Positions 1 through 8,708 of a stretch of 64,000 bases of DNA are shown here, in pieces; the first letter of the stretch is position 1; each line of letters opens with the position of its first letter. The notes beneath the pieces are model-generated. The model had not been told where the DNA came from. It was given only the letters and a program-made list of their open reading frames with translations, and searched no databases. The DNA is taken from positions 1-64,000 of the forward strand of contig JBIKVP010000001.1 of assembly GCA_044356745.1 (NCBI GenBank). Reading direction: 5' to 3'. The stretch comes from JBIKVP01 sp044356745. Lineage in GTDB: Bacteria > Pseudomonadota > Alphaproteobacteria > Rhizobiales > Beijerinckiaceae. The translations under genes were made by a program, and so were the position numbers.

Positions 1-120
1 GACTTCGTGAAGGCCATCCTTGGCTTCCTGAATACCACTTTTCCGCAAAAAGCACGATTATGGGTTGACCGCCTATCCGATAACTTCAAAATACTTCAGG
101 CACCAACTCTTCAAATGTGA
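1..120 (+). pseudogene. C-terminal end of an IS630-like transposase (5' part outside window)
   Basis: Frame 1 is open from the window edge to a TGA at 118-120 and encodes about 39 residues. The stretch reading ILGFLNTTFPQKARLWVDRL followed by SDNFKIL resembles the extreme C-terminus of IS630-family transposases, which end with a pattern like FL...P..W....D.VSDNFRII. That match is from memory of the family. The DDE catalytic core would lie upstream of the window. No terminal inverted repeat could be recognised after the stop, because the next recognisable coding sequence begins almost at once. The copy may therefore be truncated at its right end. An unrelated protein end cannot be excluded. 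Confidence 0.5.
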
Positions 121-734
121 GGGGTATCATTGAAAAAGCTCTCAGACAAGAAATCAGATTGTTACCAGAGCATAGTGTACGTGAAATAATTGCTAACGCC
201 CTTATACATCAAGATTTTTCCCTTTCTGGCTCTGGACCTATGATAGAAATATATCCTAATAAAATGATCGTCTCTAATCCCGGAACACCTATTGTTCCGA
301 CTGAAAGATTTATAGATGGCTATCAATCTCGCAACGAAAGATTAGCTGATTTTATGAGGAGAATGGGTATCTGTGAAGAACGTGGAAGTGGGATTGACCG
401 CGTTATTCAAGAGGCCGAATTATATCAGCTGCCTGCACCTCATTTCCAAACACATTTGAACAAAACAGAAGTTATTATTTATGGTTTGAAATCGTTTGAT
501 GAAATGGATCGCTCTGACAAAATAAGAGCCTGTTATCAACATTGTGTATTAAAATGGGTTATGAATGAGAAAATGACAAACCAGTCGTTGCGTGAAAGAT
601 TTGGATTATCAGAAAACAAATCAGCAATTGTATCTCAAGTCATAACTGCAACTATTGAAGCAGGCCAAATTAAGCCTGATGACGTTATTGGCTCATCTAG
701 AAAATATGCACGATATCTACCAACATGGGCATGA
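117..734 (+). pseudogene. N-terminally truncated ATP-binding protein (AlbA_2/RecG-like C-terminal HATPase region)
   Basis: The frame opens after a TAA at 81-83, with GTG at 117 as first usable start, and gives about 205 residues. The motif HSVREIIANALIHQDFSLSG (about residues 19-38), followed by IEIYPNKMIVSNPGTP, is the N-box/G1-like part of the HATPase_c_4 domain found at the C-terminus of AlbA_2 (schlafen-like) ATP-binding proteins. ERGSGIDRVI is the second ATP-site motif. The C-terminal 80 residues look like a winged-helix segment. Full-length relatives carry a further N-terminal AlbA_2 domain of roughly 150-200 residues, which is missing here; an IS630-like transposase end sits in its place. 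The gene is AT-rich compared with the following housekeeping genes. It is probably a decayed accessory gene; a short intact homologue is possible. Confidence 0.6.
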
Positions 735-736
735 TC

Positions 737-817
737 TTATTTAAGCTTATCCCCTTTTTATCGCGCTAAATTTTAAAAAGACGTTAAATATCAATGTGTT
801 GTTATTTAAGCTTATCC
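737..817. repeat. Two direct copies of a 16-bp sequence
   Basis: TTATTTAAGCTTATCC occurs at 737-752 and again at 802-817, starts 65 bp apart, in the AT-rich gap between the truncated ATP-binding gene and argG. The core TAAGCTTA is itself palindromic. This could be a duplicated operator or a scar of an insertion. Nothing else is recognisable in the gap. Confidence 0.5.
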
Positions 818-848
818 TGTGATTATGCTGTGACGAGTCTTCTAAACA

Positions 849-2090
849 TCACACCCCATATTTTCGCTTACGATTGCCGAGGGTGCGCAAGCGCAAGGCG
901 TTGAGTTTGATAAAGCCTTCTGCGTCACGGTGATCATAGGCGACAGCGCCCTCTTCGAACGTCACAAGCTCTTGATCGTAGAGCGAATAAGGGCTGGTGC
1001 GGCCGATGATATGGACACCGCCTTTATATAATTTGAGGCGCACTGAGCCTGTCACTGGCGCTTGGCTTTTATCAATTAAGGCTTGAAGCATTTCACGCTC
1101 TGGTGAGAACCAGAAGCCATTATAAATGAGCTCGGCATAGCGCGGCATCAATTCATCTTTGAGATGCGCAGCGCCCCGATCCAGCGTGAGCGATTCAATA
1201 GCGCGATGTGCCGCAAGCAAAATTGTGCCGCCGGGTGTTTCATACATACCGCGTGACTTCATTCCAACAAAGCGGTTTTCAACCAGATCAAGACGGCCAA
1301 TGCCATTTGCGCGGCCTAATTCATTTAGTTTGCTGAGCAGTGCCGCTGGTGTGAGTTTAACACCATCAACGGCAACCGCATCCCCTGCTTCAAAATCAAC
1401 GGTAATGATGGTTGGTTTATCGGGCGCTTCTTCAGGTGAGAGTGTTCTTGAAAACACATAGTCAGGAACCTCAGCATCGGGATCTTCCAACACTTTTCCT
1501 TCAGAAGAGGTGTGCAACAGATTGGCGTCAACTGAAAACGGGGCTTCGCCGCGTTTATCTTTGGCAATGGGGATCTGATTTTGTTCAGCAAATTCAATGA
1601 GCTTCGTGCGTGAAAGCAAGTCCCACTCGCGCCAAGGTGCAATAACGTGAATATCAGGTTTGAGCGCGTAATATCCAAGCTCAAAGCGCACCTGATCGTT
1701 CCCTTTACCTGTTGCGCCATGGCACACCGCATCAGCGCCAAGCCGCTCCGCTATTTCGATTTGCTTTTTGGCAATTAAAGGACGGGCGATTGAGGTTCCG
1801 AGCAGGTAAACCCCCTCATAAAGCGCATTTGCGCGAAACATTGGAAATACATAATCGCGGACAAACTCTTCGCGTAAATCTTCGATGAAGATATTTTCAG
1901 GCTTAATGCCAAGCAGGAGTGCTTTTTGGCGCGCTGGTTCCAGCTCTTCGCCCTGCCCCAAGTCAGCGGTAAAAGTGATGACTTCGCAACGATAAGTCGT
2001 TTGTAGCCATTTGAGAATGATGGATGTATCCAGACCACCCGAATAAGCCAGTACGACTTTTTTGATATCTCGTTTTGCCATAGTACACAT
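849..2090 (-). CDS. argG: Argininosuccinate synthase
   Basis: Cytosolic enzyme that ligates citrulline and aspartate with ATP to give argininosuccinate, the penultimate step of arginine synthesis. The ATP pyrophosphatase P-loop AYSGGLDTS is at residues 15-23, and the family blocks GATGKGNDQVRFE and SPYSLYDQELVTFEEG are present. The length (413 residues) is normal for the family. Two starts compete: ATG at 2090 (MCTM...), with AGGG five bases upstream, and ATG at 2081 (MAKRD...). The first is chosen on the ribosome-binding site. The gene stands alone, with no other arg gene adjacent. Identity is secure. Confidence 0.97.
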   Translation of the reverse strand: MCTMAKRDIKKVVLAYSGGLDTSIILKWLQTTYRCEVITFTADLGQGEELEPARQKALLLGIKPENIFIEDLREEFVRDYVFPMFRANALYEGVYLLGTSIARPLIAKKQIEIAERLGADAVCHGATGKGNDQVRFELGYYALKPDIHVIAPWREWDLLSRTKLIEFAEQNQIPIAKDKRGEAPFSVDANLLHTSSEGKVLEDPDAEVPDYVFSRTLSPEEAPDKPTIITVDFEAGDAVAVDGVKLTPAALLSKLNELGRANGIGRLDLVENRFVGMKSRGMYETPGGTILLAAHRAIESLTLDRGAAHLKDELMPRYAELIYNGFWFSPEREMLQALIDKSQAPVTGSVRLKLYKGGVHIIGRTSPYSLYDQELVTFEEGAVAYDHRDAEGFIKLNALRLRTLGNRKRKYGV

Positions 2091-2179
2091 TAGCCCTGTT
2101 TATCTTAAGGCTCTTGTATGGCGCACAGCCGTCTTTTTTCAAGTGAAATATGCGTTTGATTGCTTAACGCATGAGAGGA

Positions 2180-2800
2180 TTACAAGACAACTGTTTCACT
2201 AAAGCTGTCTTCTGGAATTGTACGCAAAAATTCAACAGCAATACCACCCTCAAACAAGCGTACAACCTTGCCTTCTGTTTGACCAACGGTGACAGGTGTA
2301 TTGAGCAGTGGGCGTGTATCGGTGCTTAAAGCGACACCTGAGCGCGACACATCAATGATGCGAACAAGAATTTCGCGACCATCTTCTGTAACTAACATCG
2401 TGCGCTGCATCCGTGGAACAACGCGTTCATGGCGACGATCTTCGGGTAATCCAAGCTCATGACGGTTCGCAAGCCATGTCAGCTGATCACCCAGCTTATC
2501 GCGTTTGCGCGGTGTTGCATGAATAGTCATGCAGAAGCCGTCATCAATAAAACGCGTGATGGTTCCTTCCAAGCGGCCAAGTTGTTCGAGATAAACAATG
2601 ACGCGCTCATCAAGTGATCCCTTTACTGGAGCCATCAATGTCATGCCACCCGGAGACATATCAATCGTGCGACATGGAAACTCTTGTCGATTGGCAAGCA
2701 TATAGCGCCCTAAAAGCGCAACGCGCACACGATTGTGCGTCCGCTTTTCGAGATGTCGCGGATAGACTTTAAGTCCAGTTGAAGACAATGGTAATGCCAT
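2180..2800 (-). CDS. Tandem PilZ-domain protein, probable c-di-GMP receptor
   Basis: A protein of 206 residues with two PilZ-like halves. The first has an RTHNRVRVAL arginine motif (about residues 20-29) and DMSPGG (47-52). The second has RRHERVVPRMQ (about 122) and DVSRSG (150-155). These are the RxxxR and D/NxSxxG elements that bind c-di-GMP in PilZ domains. The start is the ATG at 2800; a longer frame exists but begins only with TTG. There is no signal peptide or membrane segment, so it is probably a cytosolic effector. Which process it controls (motility, pili or polysaccharide) cannot be told from the sequence. It lies beside a PAS protein on the same strand. Confidence 0.8.
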   Translation of the reverse strand: MALPLSSTGLKVYPRHLEKRTHNRVRVALLGRYMLANRQEFPCRTIDMSPGGMTLMAPVKGSLDERVIVYLEQLGRLEGTITRFIDDGFCMTIHATPRKRDKLGDQLTWLANRHELGLPEDRRHERVVPRMQRTMLVTEDGREILVRIIDVSRSGVALSTDTRPLLNTPVTVGQTEGKVVRLFEGGIAVEFLRTIPEDSFSETVVL

Positions 2801-2906
2801 AGAAACCCGCCCGACCAAATGCTGTAAGGTTAGCAATAAGCGGTTAATAATCGGTCAATCGCCGCAGGTGCTTTCGCAATACATTTTGAGGCCACCTTTA
2901 AAAGGC

Positions 2907-3476
2907 TTATCGGGAGCGTCCGCCCTGTAAAACAACAAGATTTTGGCGTCTTGTGATTGGATCAGCTTCTTCTATGGGGCGTTTTTTCGCGCGTATGATC
3001 CGTAACGAGAGTGTCGATAAACCGATCACAGGATCAAGCCCGAGCCATGCTGGCTGTGTCATCATAGAGAGTGAGCCAATCATGCGTGAATGTGTTTTTC
3101 CACCATGTCTTAAGGGGAGCAACAACCATTCCAAGCTGATATTGCGTCCCGTTTCTGTGAGCCCCGTAAGCCCCCCAATAATGCCAACGGCGTCATCCAT
3201 TACAGCGCGGGAGAGTTTAGTCACGTCCGCCTGCTGCTCTTCAATCCATAAATCTTTGAGATGCTCTCCTTTAAGCTCATCACCAAAGAGGGCACAGACA
3301 CGTGTGCCCGCCAATCGAAACACGGGATCAGAGGTGTTTTCCGTTGAGAGAATAAAAGTATCAGGCAAAATATGGCGTATGGCACTTGGATCAATTTCAT
3401 GGCGCTCAGGTGACAGACGATGTCCGCGCAATTGATCCCAATAGGTAAAGAGCGTGCGTGACGTTGGGTGTCGCAT
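2907..3476 (-). CDS. PAS_5-family PAS domain protein
   Basis: About 189 residues from ATG 3476; the frame extends upstream only to a TTG. The layout (TSRTLFTYWDQLRG, then RHILPDTFILS, FRLAGTRVCALFGDELKG, LEWLLLPLRHGG, MIGSLSMMTQPAWLG) matches the PAS_5 family widespread in Alphaproteobacteria. These are single-domain proteins of about 160-220 residues with no attached kinase or output domain. They are presumed sensory or regulatory; the ligand is unknown. It follows the PilZ gene with a 106-bp gap, so joint regulation is possible but not shown. Confidence 0.75.
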   Translation of the reverse strand: MRHPTSRTLFTYWDQLRGHRLSPERHEIDPSAIRHILPDTFILSTENTSDPVFRLAGTRVCALFGDELKGEHLKDLWIEEQQADVTKLSRAVMDDAVGIIGGLTGLTETGRNISLEWLLLPLRHGGKTHSRMIGSLSMMTQPAWLGLDPVIGLSTLSLRIIRAKKRPIEEADPITRRQNLVVLQGGRSR

Positions 3477-3657
3477 ATAAGTTATCCGTATTTGCAACGT
3501 ATGAAGACGTTACATTTTCATTAAAATATTTTGCTCAATGTTCCTTATTGGTACATTTGTGCAAAATATGCGTGAGTTTACCTTTCAGTAAGCATGAGGG
3601 ATGCCAAACTGCTTTGCACACTGGATAAGTGCGTAAAACAGAGGCTGAAGGTGGGCT

Positions 3658-4575
3658 TTAAGCCGTTTTTGTATCAACAGGCGTTTTTTTGCGACTCAGG
3701 CTTGGATTAACGCCAATGCTGTTAAGAATTACAAAGACAACGCCCACCAGCGCCATCATCACGGCTAATCCCCACAAGACCATGGCTATCCATGTGCGCG
3801 CCGAGTTTAGCATGGAGCGTTCTTTATTTTCGGTTGTATAAGGATCGTCAGCAAGCCCTGATGCAGAATTATTCGTGCCGCGTGTATTATTGGGCTGACC
3901 TACATCAACGGGGGTTGCAGGAATACCCGTGCTTCCCCCACTTTCCTGCCCTGTACCAAACGATACGCTAAAGGGGTTTGCTGGCAAACGACTTGCGGTC
4001 AGCGCTGATTCAAAGAAAGCCAAAGAAACATCTTTATAAGCTAGACCTTGCACGCCATTGGCGACAATCAAACGAATTTTAGCGGACAACTCACCAGTAT
4101 CGACCCCAGAGCGATGATGCACCACAACAGACGCAGTGGGTTTTGTCATTGGCATTCCGCGCAAATCAAGCTCAGGCACGACAACGTGAACGCGTGCCTG
4201 AACAACGCCATCAATGGCACTGATGGTGCGCACCATTTCCTGATTGAGGGCGTGCATCATACGAATGCGCTGCTCAAAGGGGGAGATAATCAACCCCTCT
4301 CCTTTAAAAACATCGCCCAATGACTGAAAAGTCTCTCGAGGATAGCCCAAACGTTTGAGAATATCGACCGAGCGATTGAATTGTTCATTGGGAACCATCA
4401 AACGATATGTCGTCGCATCGGTTTGCTCACGCACCACATTCACGCCATTACGTGCCAAAATTGCCGTCATTTCGTTGGCATCACGCTGAGTAAGGCCGCG
4501 ATAAAGCTCTGTCTGACAGGCCGCAGCCAGCAGAGATATAAAGATCACACACAGGATACGACGCCAGCGCGACAT
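3658..4575 (-). CDS. sctJ: Type III secretion inner-membrane ring lipoprotein SctJ (YscJ/HrcJ family)
   Basis: A lipoprotein of the inner membrane ring of the injectisome. The N-terminus has a basic, hydrophobic signal ending in a lipobox LLAAAC, with the lipidated Cys near residue 20. The YscJ/FliF core follows: TQRDANEMTAILARNGV, then SFEQRIRMMHALNQEM-like helices and the VHVVVPELD strand. A single membrane span lies near residues 263-289, with a short basic cytoplasmic tail. At about 305 residues it is longer than many SctJ proteins (about 250), owing to a Gly/Asn/Thr-rich linker before the span. It lacks the length and C-terminal region of flagellar FliF (over 500 residues). The start ATG 4575 has AGAGAAG upstream. 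It lies just downstream of a probable sctI on the same strand. Confidence 0.9.
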   Translation of the reverse strand: MSRWRRILCVIFISLLAAACQTELYRGLTQRDANEMTAILARNGVNVVREQTDATTYRLMVPNEQFNRSVDILKRLGYPRETFQSLGDVFKGEGLIISPFEQRIRMMHALNQEMVRTISAIDGVVQARVHVVVPELDLRGMPMTKPTASVVVHHRSGVDTGELSAKIRLIVANGVQGLAYKDVSLAFFESALTASRLPANPFSVSFGTGQESGGSTGIPATPVDVGQPNNTRGTNNSASGLADDPYTTENKERSMLNSARTWIAMVLWGLAVMMALVGVVFVILNSIGVNPSLSRKKTPVDTKTA

Positions 4576-4676
4576 CACTTCTCTCGACCAGACATGCAGA
4601 ACATCTCGTTGTCATGGTTAAAAAATGAATAATCTCATATGATTAAAGGTTTGCTAACGACGCGTATCAGGCGCGA

Positions 4677-5378
4677 TTAACCGCCCTTCGTCAAACCACT
4701 CACGAGGCCACGCATAATGTCAGTTCCTGCTGCAGCAATCGCATTATGTTGACCAAAATTTTGCATTGTTTTTGACACAGACATGTTTGTAAATGTGATC
4801 CGCCACATGTCCCCCATCAAGGACTGCATCATCTCCTGCGTTTGACGGATAGGATCATTGCTCGATCCGCCTGATCCACCTGTCTCATTGTCAACAGGCA
4901 CTTCATTTGTTCCAGCCTGAGGCTGGTTATAAGCCGTGACAGCGTTTGCACCGCCTGTCCACCCTGCGCCGCCTGGCCCTCGTGGTAGACCCAAGGCGTC
5001 AGGCCCTACATTCCCCAGAGTCGATTGAACATAGCTATCATAGCCACGTCCTGTTGTGCCCGCTTGAATGCCATCTCCTGTAACCGAATAATCTCTTGCA
5101 ACTGGTGCAGCTTGTGGAAAGCTTTGTGTTAACAATGAATCCATTGAACTGCGATAAGCTTGCTCAGACTGGATATATTTATTCCCAAAAGCGCGGATCG
5201 CACCCATGATGCCTTGCGAATTGTCAACGCCTGAAAGACTATCTGGAGATGCTTTGCCCATTTCAATGTCAAGTTGACGTCTAAAGACATCAATATCGCT
5301 TTGGGAATTCCCAACCACCATTGAACCTGCGCCACTCGGCACATCAAGCTTCAACCAATCATCCATTTTACTCATCAT
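4677..5378 (-). CDS. Probable type III secretion inner-rod protein (SctI-like)
   Basis: About 233 residues with no signal peptide. The middle is a low-complexity Gly/Asn/Pro-rich linker. The C-terminal 50 residues (QEMMQSLMGDMWRITFTNMS, then VSKTMQNFGQHNAIAAAGTD and IMRGLVSGL) form an amphipathic helix-turn-helix resembling the conserved C-terminus of inner-rod proteins (YscI, PrgJ). In many systems sctI directly precedes sctJ, as here, which supports the call. The protein is about twice the usual SctI length (80-140). Direct similarity is weak, so other secreted T3SS components remain possible. The start ATG 5378 is one of two adjacent ATGs. Confidence 0.45.
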   Translation of the reverse strand: MMSKMDDWLKLDVPSGAGSMVVGNSQSDIDVFRRQLDIEMGKASPDSLSGVDNSQGIMGAIRAFGNKYIQSEQAYRSSMDSLLTQSFPQAAPVARDYSVTGDGIQAGTTGRGYDSYVQSTLGNVGPDALGLPRGPGGAGWTGGANAVTAYNQPQAGTNEVPVDNETGGSGGSSNDPIRQTQEMMQSLMGDMWRITFTNMSVSKTMQNFGQHNAIAAAGTDIMRGLVSGLTKGG

Positions 5379-5774
5379 GCTCGCCACATCTCATCGCTGT
5401 AATGTTAGCAAAACTAGGGTGCGAAGTATTTAATGAGAACACTACAATTGAATGTTGTTAAAATTAAGGTTGATAATTCATATTATACTTATGATTAACA
5501 TCGCCCGTAATATATTGGTGAATATAATATGACTTTCTATTTGGTTTTGAGCATAAAGCGTCTTTGCAATTTATTATCTATAGAATATGACATTAAAACT
5601 TTTAGTGTGCCCTGTCGGGTCGCTTTTAAGAGCGCTTTATAGACTTTGAAACGTATGGCGTCCAAATCACCCTTTTAAAGGGCGTATCTTAACAAAAATT
5701 AAGCTTTGCATAACTATGGATTTTTTATGTCAGATTCATGCGTTCACTGCATATCTGCTATAACGCACCATAAC

Positions 5775-5803
5775 TTGCTGCCAAAGTCGTAAAGGCGCAT
5801 AAC
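5775..5803 (+). promoter_or_regulatory. Sigma-70-type promoter for the sRNA candidate
   Basis: TTGCTG at 5775-5780 and CATAAC at 5798-5803 are separated by exactly 17 bases. Transcription would begin near 5810. The -35 hexamer keeps the TTG core and the -10 is a fair match. The call is strengthened by the strong terminator at the right distance downstream. Confidence 0.5.
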
Positions 5804-5809
5804 AATTAT

Positions 5810-5930
5810 ACCGAATGGAACTCAGCGATTTCTCCTCACTGACACTTTCTCCTGATGGTTGTTCTTATTGAACACTGGTTTTTCTCCCAGAAAGCAACTT
5901 TTTAGCGGGCTCTTGAGCCCGCTTTTTTTA
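5810..5930 (+). ncRNA. Candidate trans-acting small RNA with repeated UCUCC motifs
   Basis: A transcript of about 120 nt is predicted between the promoter at 5775-5803 and a perfect 8-bp hairpin (5904-5923, loop CTTG) followed by seven T. Its body has three pyrimidine motifs able to pair with Shine-Dalgarno sequences: TTTCTCCTC (about 5829-5837), TTTCTCCTG (about 5846-5854) and TTTTCTCCC (about 5880-5888). Repeated unpaired CUCC motifs ahead of a Rho-independent terminator are typical of alphaproteobacterial sRNAs that repress translation, such as the alpha-r14 type. No homology to a named family is claimed. It sits between T3SS genes and the large Gly/Met-rich gene. Confidence 0.55.
5904..5929 (+). 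terminator. Strong Rho-independent terminator of the sRNA candidate
   Basis: AGCGGGCT, loop CTTG, AGCCCGCT, then seven T residues. The stem is perfect and GC-rich in an AT-rich setting. Confidence 0.85.
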
Positions 5931-6142
5931 TGTCTCATTCCCAGCTTATATATCAAGCATCAAGATACCTTTTAAAAAGCAGTTCTTAAAAGAGCTCTTT
6001 TTAAAAGCGTTCTTGATTACGCCTTACTTATTAACGCGCTGCGCCTTACTTTTGTTTCAAGCCATATATGACGTGGGCCATATGATGAGACATACGGTGG
6101 CCACGACTTGACACACATCGCTGTTTTTGCCCGTTGGACATA

Positions 6143-6164
6143 TTAAGGTCAGCTTAAGGTCAGC
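6143..6164. repeat. Tandem 11-bp repeat upstream of the Gly/Met-rich gene
   Basis: TTAAGGTCAGC occurs twice head to tail at 6143-6153 and 6154-6164, about 130 bp before the start codon at 6293. Tandem sites at this distance could bind an activator, but this is inference. Confidence 0.5.
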
Positions 6165-6292
6165 GCTTCTACTGATAATACTCACAAAAATCAGCATTAA
6201 GTATATCTATTAAAATTAATACAGCTTTTGAGTTGAATAGAACGATTACACCAGCTTTACTGGCACAATAGATTTGTTTTGGAGTAATCACA

Positions 6293-8683
6293 ATGCCAAG
6301 CGGTACACTCAGAATTGGTGAAGGTTTCGGACAGGCACCTGTCATCAACGCTCTTGTCCTCGATGGAAATACATTTGCGTCGCTCTTCTCCCAAAAAGCG
6401 CCAACCATGCCTACAATGGCTGGTTACACGAGTGGATCGAATTACGGTTCATTGCTTGGAGGCACATCATTGGGTGGCGGCGGTATCAATTCTTATCCAC
6501 CCGTGACTAACCTGTTATCAGGTGGTTTGCCTCTCGCATTTAACGGTGCGCCATCGGGCAATACATCAGGTTTCAATTCACCGATTGCATTTCAGCTTAT
6601 CCCAATTACAACCTCATCAAATTACAATCCAGGGTATGCTCCTTCGCTATTGCAGGGCGGCAATCGACTTAACTCTTCTGTTGGTTACCCATCAAATTTG
6701 ATGTTGCCTTACAATGCACCTGTTCAGTCTCCATATCGCTCTACTTCGAGTGTAAGCCCTTATGGTTATGGTCAGCCCATTACAGGCTACTCACCGACAC
6801 CTTATAATATTCCTTCGCTCAACACTGGTGCGCTCACAGCAGGTTATCCTGGTCTAGGTGGTTATGGCGGTGGCGCAAGTTATCTTGATGGTAATTTACC
6901 TGCTCAAATATTAGCAAGTACTCCAAGGTACGATCCAATCAGTGCTGCTTTAAGCAGTTTGGGATTTGGTGGCGGCATGTTCCCCAACGTTATGAACAGC
7001 TCTGTTAATACGGGCGGCATGAACGGCATGGGTACTGATGCTGCAAGTAGTGCAGCCGCAGCAGCACGTATGTATGCTGAATCTATGGGTACGGGTACGG
7101 CAAACAGTGCCATGAACATGGGTGGCATGACTGGTATGGGTGGCATGACTGGTATGGGTAACACGGCGGCAGCACCTGCGACTGCTAAGCCTGGCGCACC
7201 CGTCATGTTTAATGGCGGACATACGCACGATTTTACAGGCTCTAATAAAGTCCGCTCTGCCGGTACAACCGAATTTACAAAAGAATTCATGAAGGCACAC
7301 GGCAAACACTATAATGGCGCAGGCGGCACCATGATGTATGATGCAACTGGGACAAGCCTCAGTTCAGCGATCACAGACCCCAACATTAACACAGCAAAAA
7401 TAACTAAAAATGCTGATGGAACAGTCAAAGCAGTGGTCGGTGTTGACGCAACACTTGCAGGTTATCGCGTTGCAGTTGATGAAGTTCTTAAAGATAATCC
7501 AAATATTGATACAAATAGCCAAGAGTTTTACAACAAGGTTGGACGTGAAATCCAGAATCTCAACGATGCAAACCAAACTCAAAATGGTGATAAGCAAGAT
7601 GGTGTTAACACCACCGGTGTTACTGACACCATGGGTCACTGGACTGGTACTGCTGTCATCAACGCAACAGGTATGACAAAAGAAGGTTCTGTTGAAGTCA
7701 GAACGCACCAAGCCAACGAAGATAAAGACTTCAATGACTTTGTGAGTACCGATATTAATAAAGATGGTGTGCTGGATAAAGTCCTTGTCAGCCGCAATGA
7801 CAATGGTGGTGGTGATCCAAATAACTTTAACAATGGTCATAACATGGGTACCGGCGCGGTCGTCTGGTGGGATGGGAAAGATGCATCTGCACCTCAAACA
7901 ATTGATGAGGCATTTAAAATCGTTAAAATGGTCGATGATGACAACAACACAGGTGTTTCAGGAGGCGGCGAGGATGTGATTGATGCCATCGTTGCAGAGG
8001 GCTCATACAAAGGCGCGAGCGACAACGGTGGAAAGGCTGCAAATGGCACGTCCACAGCATCAAGTAAAACGGCCATGGCTGGTAACGCCAAATATATGCC
8101 GGGTATGACGGGCATGAACATGGGTGGTGCTACCGGTGGCGGTATGGCTGGCATGGGTACAACTGGTTCATACGCAGGTGGCACTATGGGCGGCATGACT
8201 GGAATGGGTGCAACTGGAGCAAAAGTTGATAATGCATCTTTTGTGAAGGATGCGGGTCGTGCCTTCGGGATGAACCTTACAGGAGATTTCAATCGTGACC
8301 TTGCAGGTGCACAAGCCGCAATTCTGGATTATTACACTAAAGAAATGCAGCGCAAAGCACAGCAACAACAGCTCGTAAGCCCGAACTTTAATGTTCAGTA
8401 TCAAAATGCTGCGCTCAATGCTAATCCTTTGGCATCGTCTCTCTACCCTGGGGTAACGTATCCAAGTGCAGCCAATTATTTGCTGAATAATTATCTGACG
8501 GGCTTGAACACTGGCTCAACTGCTGGCGCTGGATATGGGTCGGGCGTTGTTCCTTACGTGATTATCGGCGGTGGTAATACAGCACCAACAGGTGTAGGGA
8601 CTGCACCCGCTTATCAGAATGTGACGAAAGGAAGCGCAATCGATAACTATGTGCACGCAAACGGAATCGCACATACGCACTAA
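6293..8683 (+). CDS. Large Gly/Met/Asn-rich protein of unknown function next to T3SS genes
   Basis: 796 residues with a clear ribosome-binding site (TTGGAGTAATCACA) before ATG 6293. No signal peptide, membrane span or cysteine was found. Four zones are visible. Residues 1-250 are Gly/Ser/Tyr/Pro-rich. Residues about 263-293 hold repeats of the type MGGMTGMG. Residues about 300-590 look folded, with an HTHDFTG start, an EF-hand-like DINKDGVLD loop (487-495) and acidic DDDNN segments. Residues about 600-645 repeat the GMTGMG/NMGG motif. The C-terminal 150 residues include a polar helix (YYTKEMQRKAQQQQLV) and end in HTH. Without a Sec signal and beside sctJ/sctI, a type III secreted substrate or appendage protein is plausible. 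No family is recognised and the function is unknown. Confidence 0.85.
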   Translation: MPSGTLRIGEGFGQAPVINALVLDGNTFASLFSQKAPTMPTMAGYTSGSNYGSLLGGTSLGGGGINSYPPVTNLLSGGLPLAFNGAPSGNTSGFNSPIAFQLIPITTSSNYNPGYAPSLLQGGNRLNSSVGYPSNLMLPYNAPVQSPYRSTSSVSPYGYGQPITGYSPTPYNIPSLNTGALTAGYPGLGGYGGGASYLDGNLPAQILASTPRYDPISAALSSLGFGGGMFPNVMNSSVNTGGMNGMGTDAASSAAAAARMYAESMGTGTANSAMNMGGMTGMGGMTGMGNTAAAPATAKPGAPVMFNGGHTHDFTGSNKVRSAGTTEFTKEFMKAHGKHYNGAGGTMMYDATGTSLSSAITDPNINTAKITKNADGTVKAVVGVDATLAGYRVAVDEVLKDNPNIDTNSQEFYNKVGREIQNLNDANQTQNGDKQDGVNTTGVTDTMGHWTGTAVINATGMTKEGSVEVRTHQANEDKDFNDFVSTDINKDGVLDKVLVSRNDNGGGDPNNFNNGHNMGTGAVVWWDGKDASAPQTIDEAFKIVKMVDDDNNTGVSGGGEDVIDAIVAEGSYKGASDNGGKAANGTSTASSKTAMAGNAKYMPGMTGMNMGGATGGGMAGMGTTGSYAGGTMGGMTGMGATGAKVDNASFVKDAGRAFGMNLTGDFNRDLAGAQAAILDYYTKEMQRKAQQQQLVSPNFNVQYQNAALNANPLASSLYPGVTYPSAANYLLNNYLTGLNTGSTAGAGYGSGVVPYVIIGGGNTAPTGVGTAPAYQNVTKGSAIDNYVHANGIAHTH

Positions 8684-8708
8684 ACATTGCGTGTTATAAA
8701 TAAAAAAA

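Larger units (their letters stand above)
5388..6292. other. Long intergenic region between sctI-like gene and the Gly/Met-rich gene
   Basis: About 900 bp of AT-rich sequence without a convincing protein-coding frame. It holds the small-RNA candidate with its promoter and terminator (5775-5930), a run of TTAAAAG-type repeats near 5968-6015, a tandem 11-bp repeat at 6143-6164, and presumably the promoter of the gene at 6293. I see no tRNA and no known riboswitch in it. Confidence 0.6.

Noticed and set aside
5968..6015. TTAAAAG repeats as a terminator or IS end
   Set aside because: Short, imperfect and AT-rich; may be chance in this composition.
6904..8404. Several antisense frames opposite the Gly/Met-rich gene
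   Set aside because: Products reflect complement of Gly/Met repeats (Pro/His/Ile-rich); no start signals.
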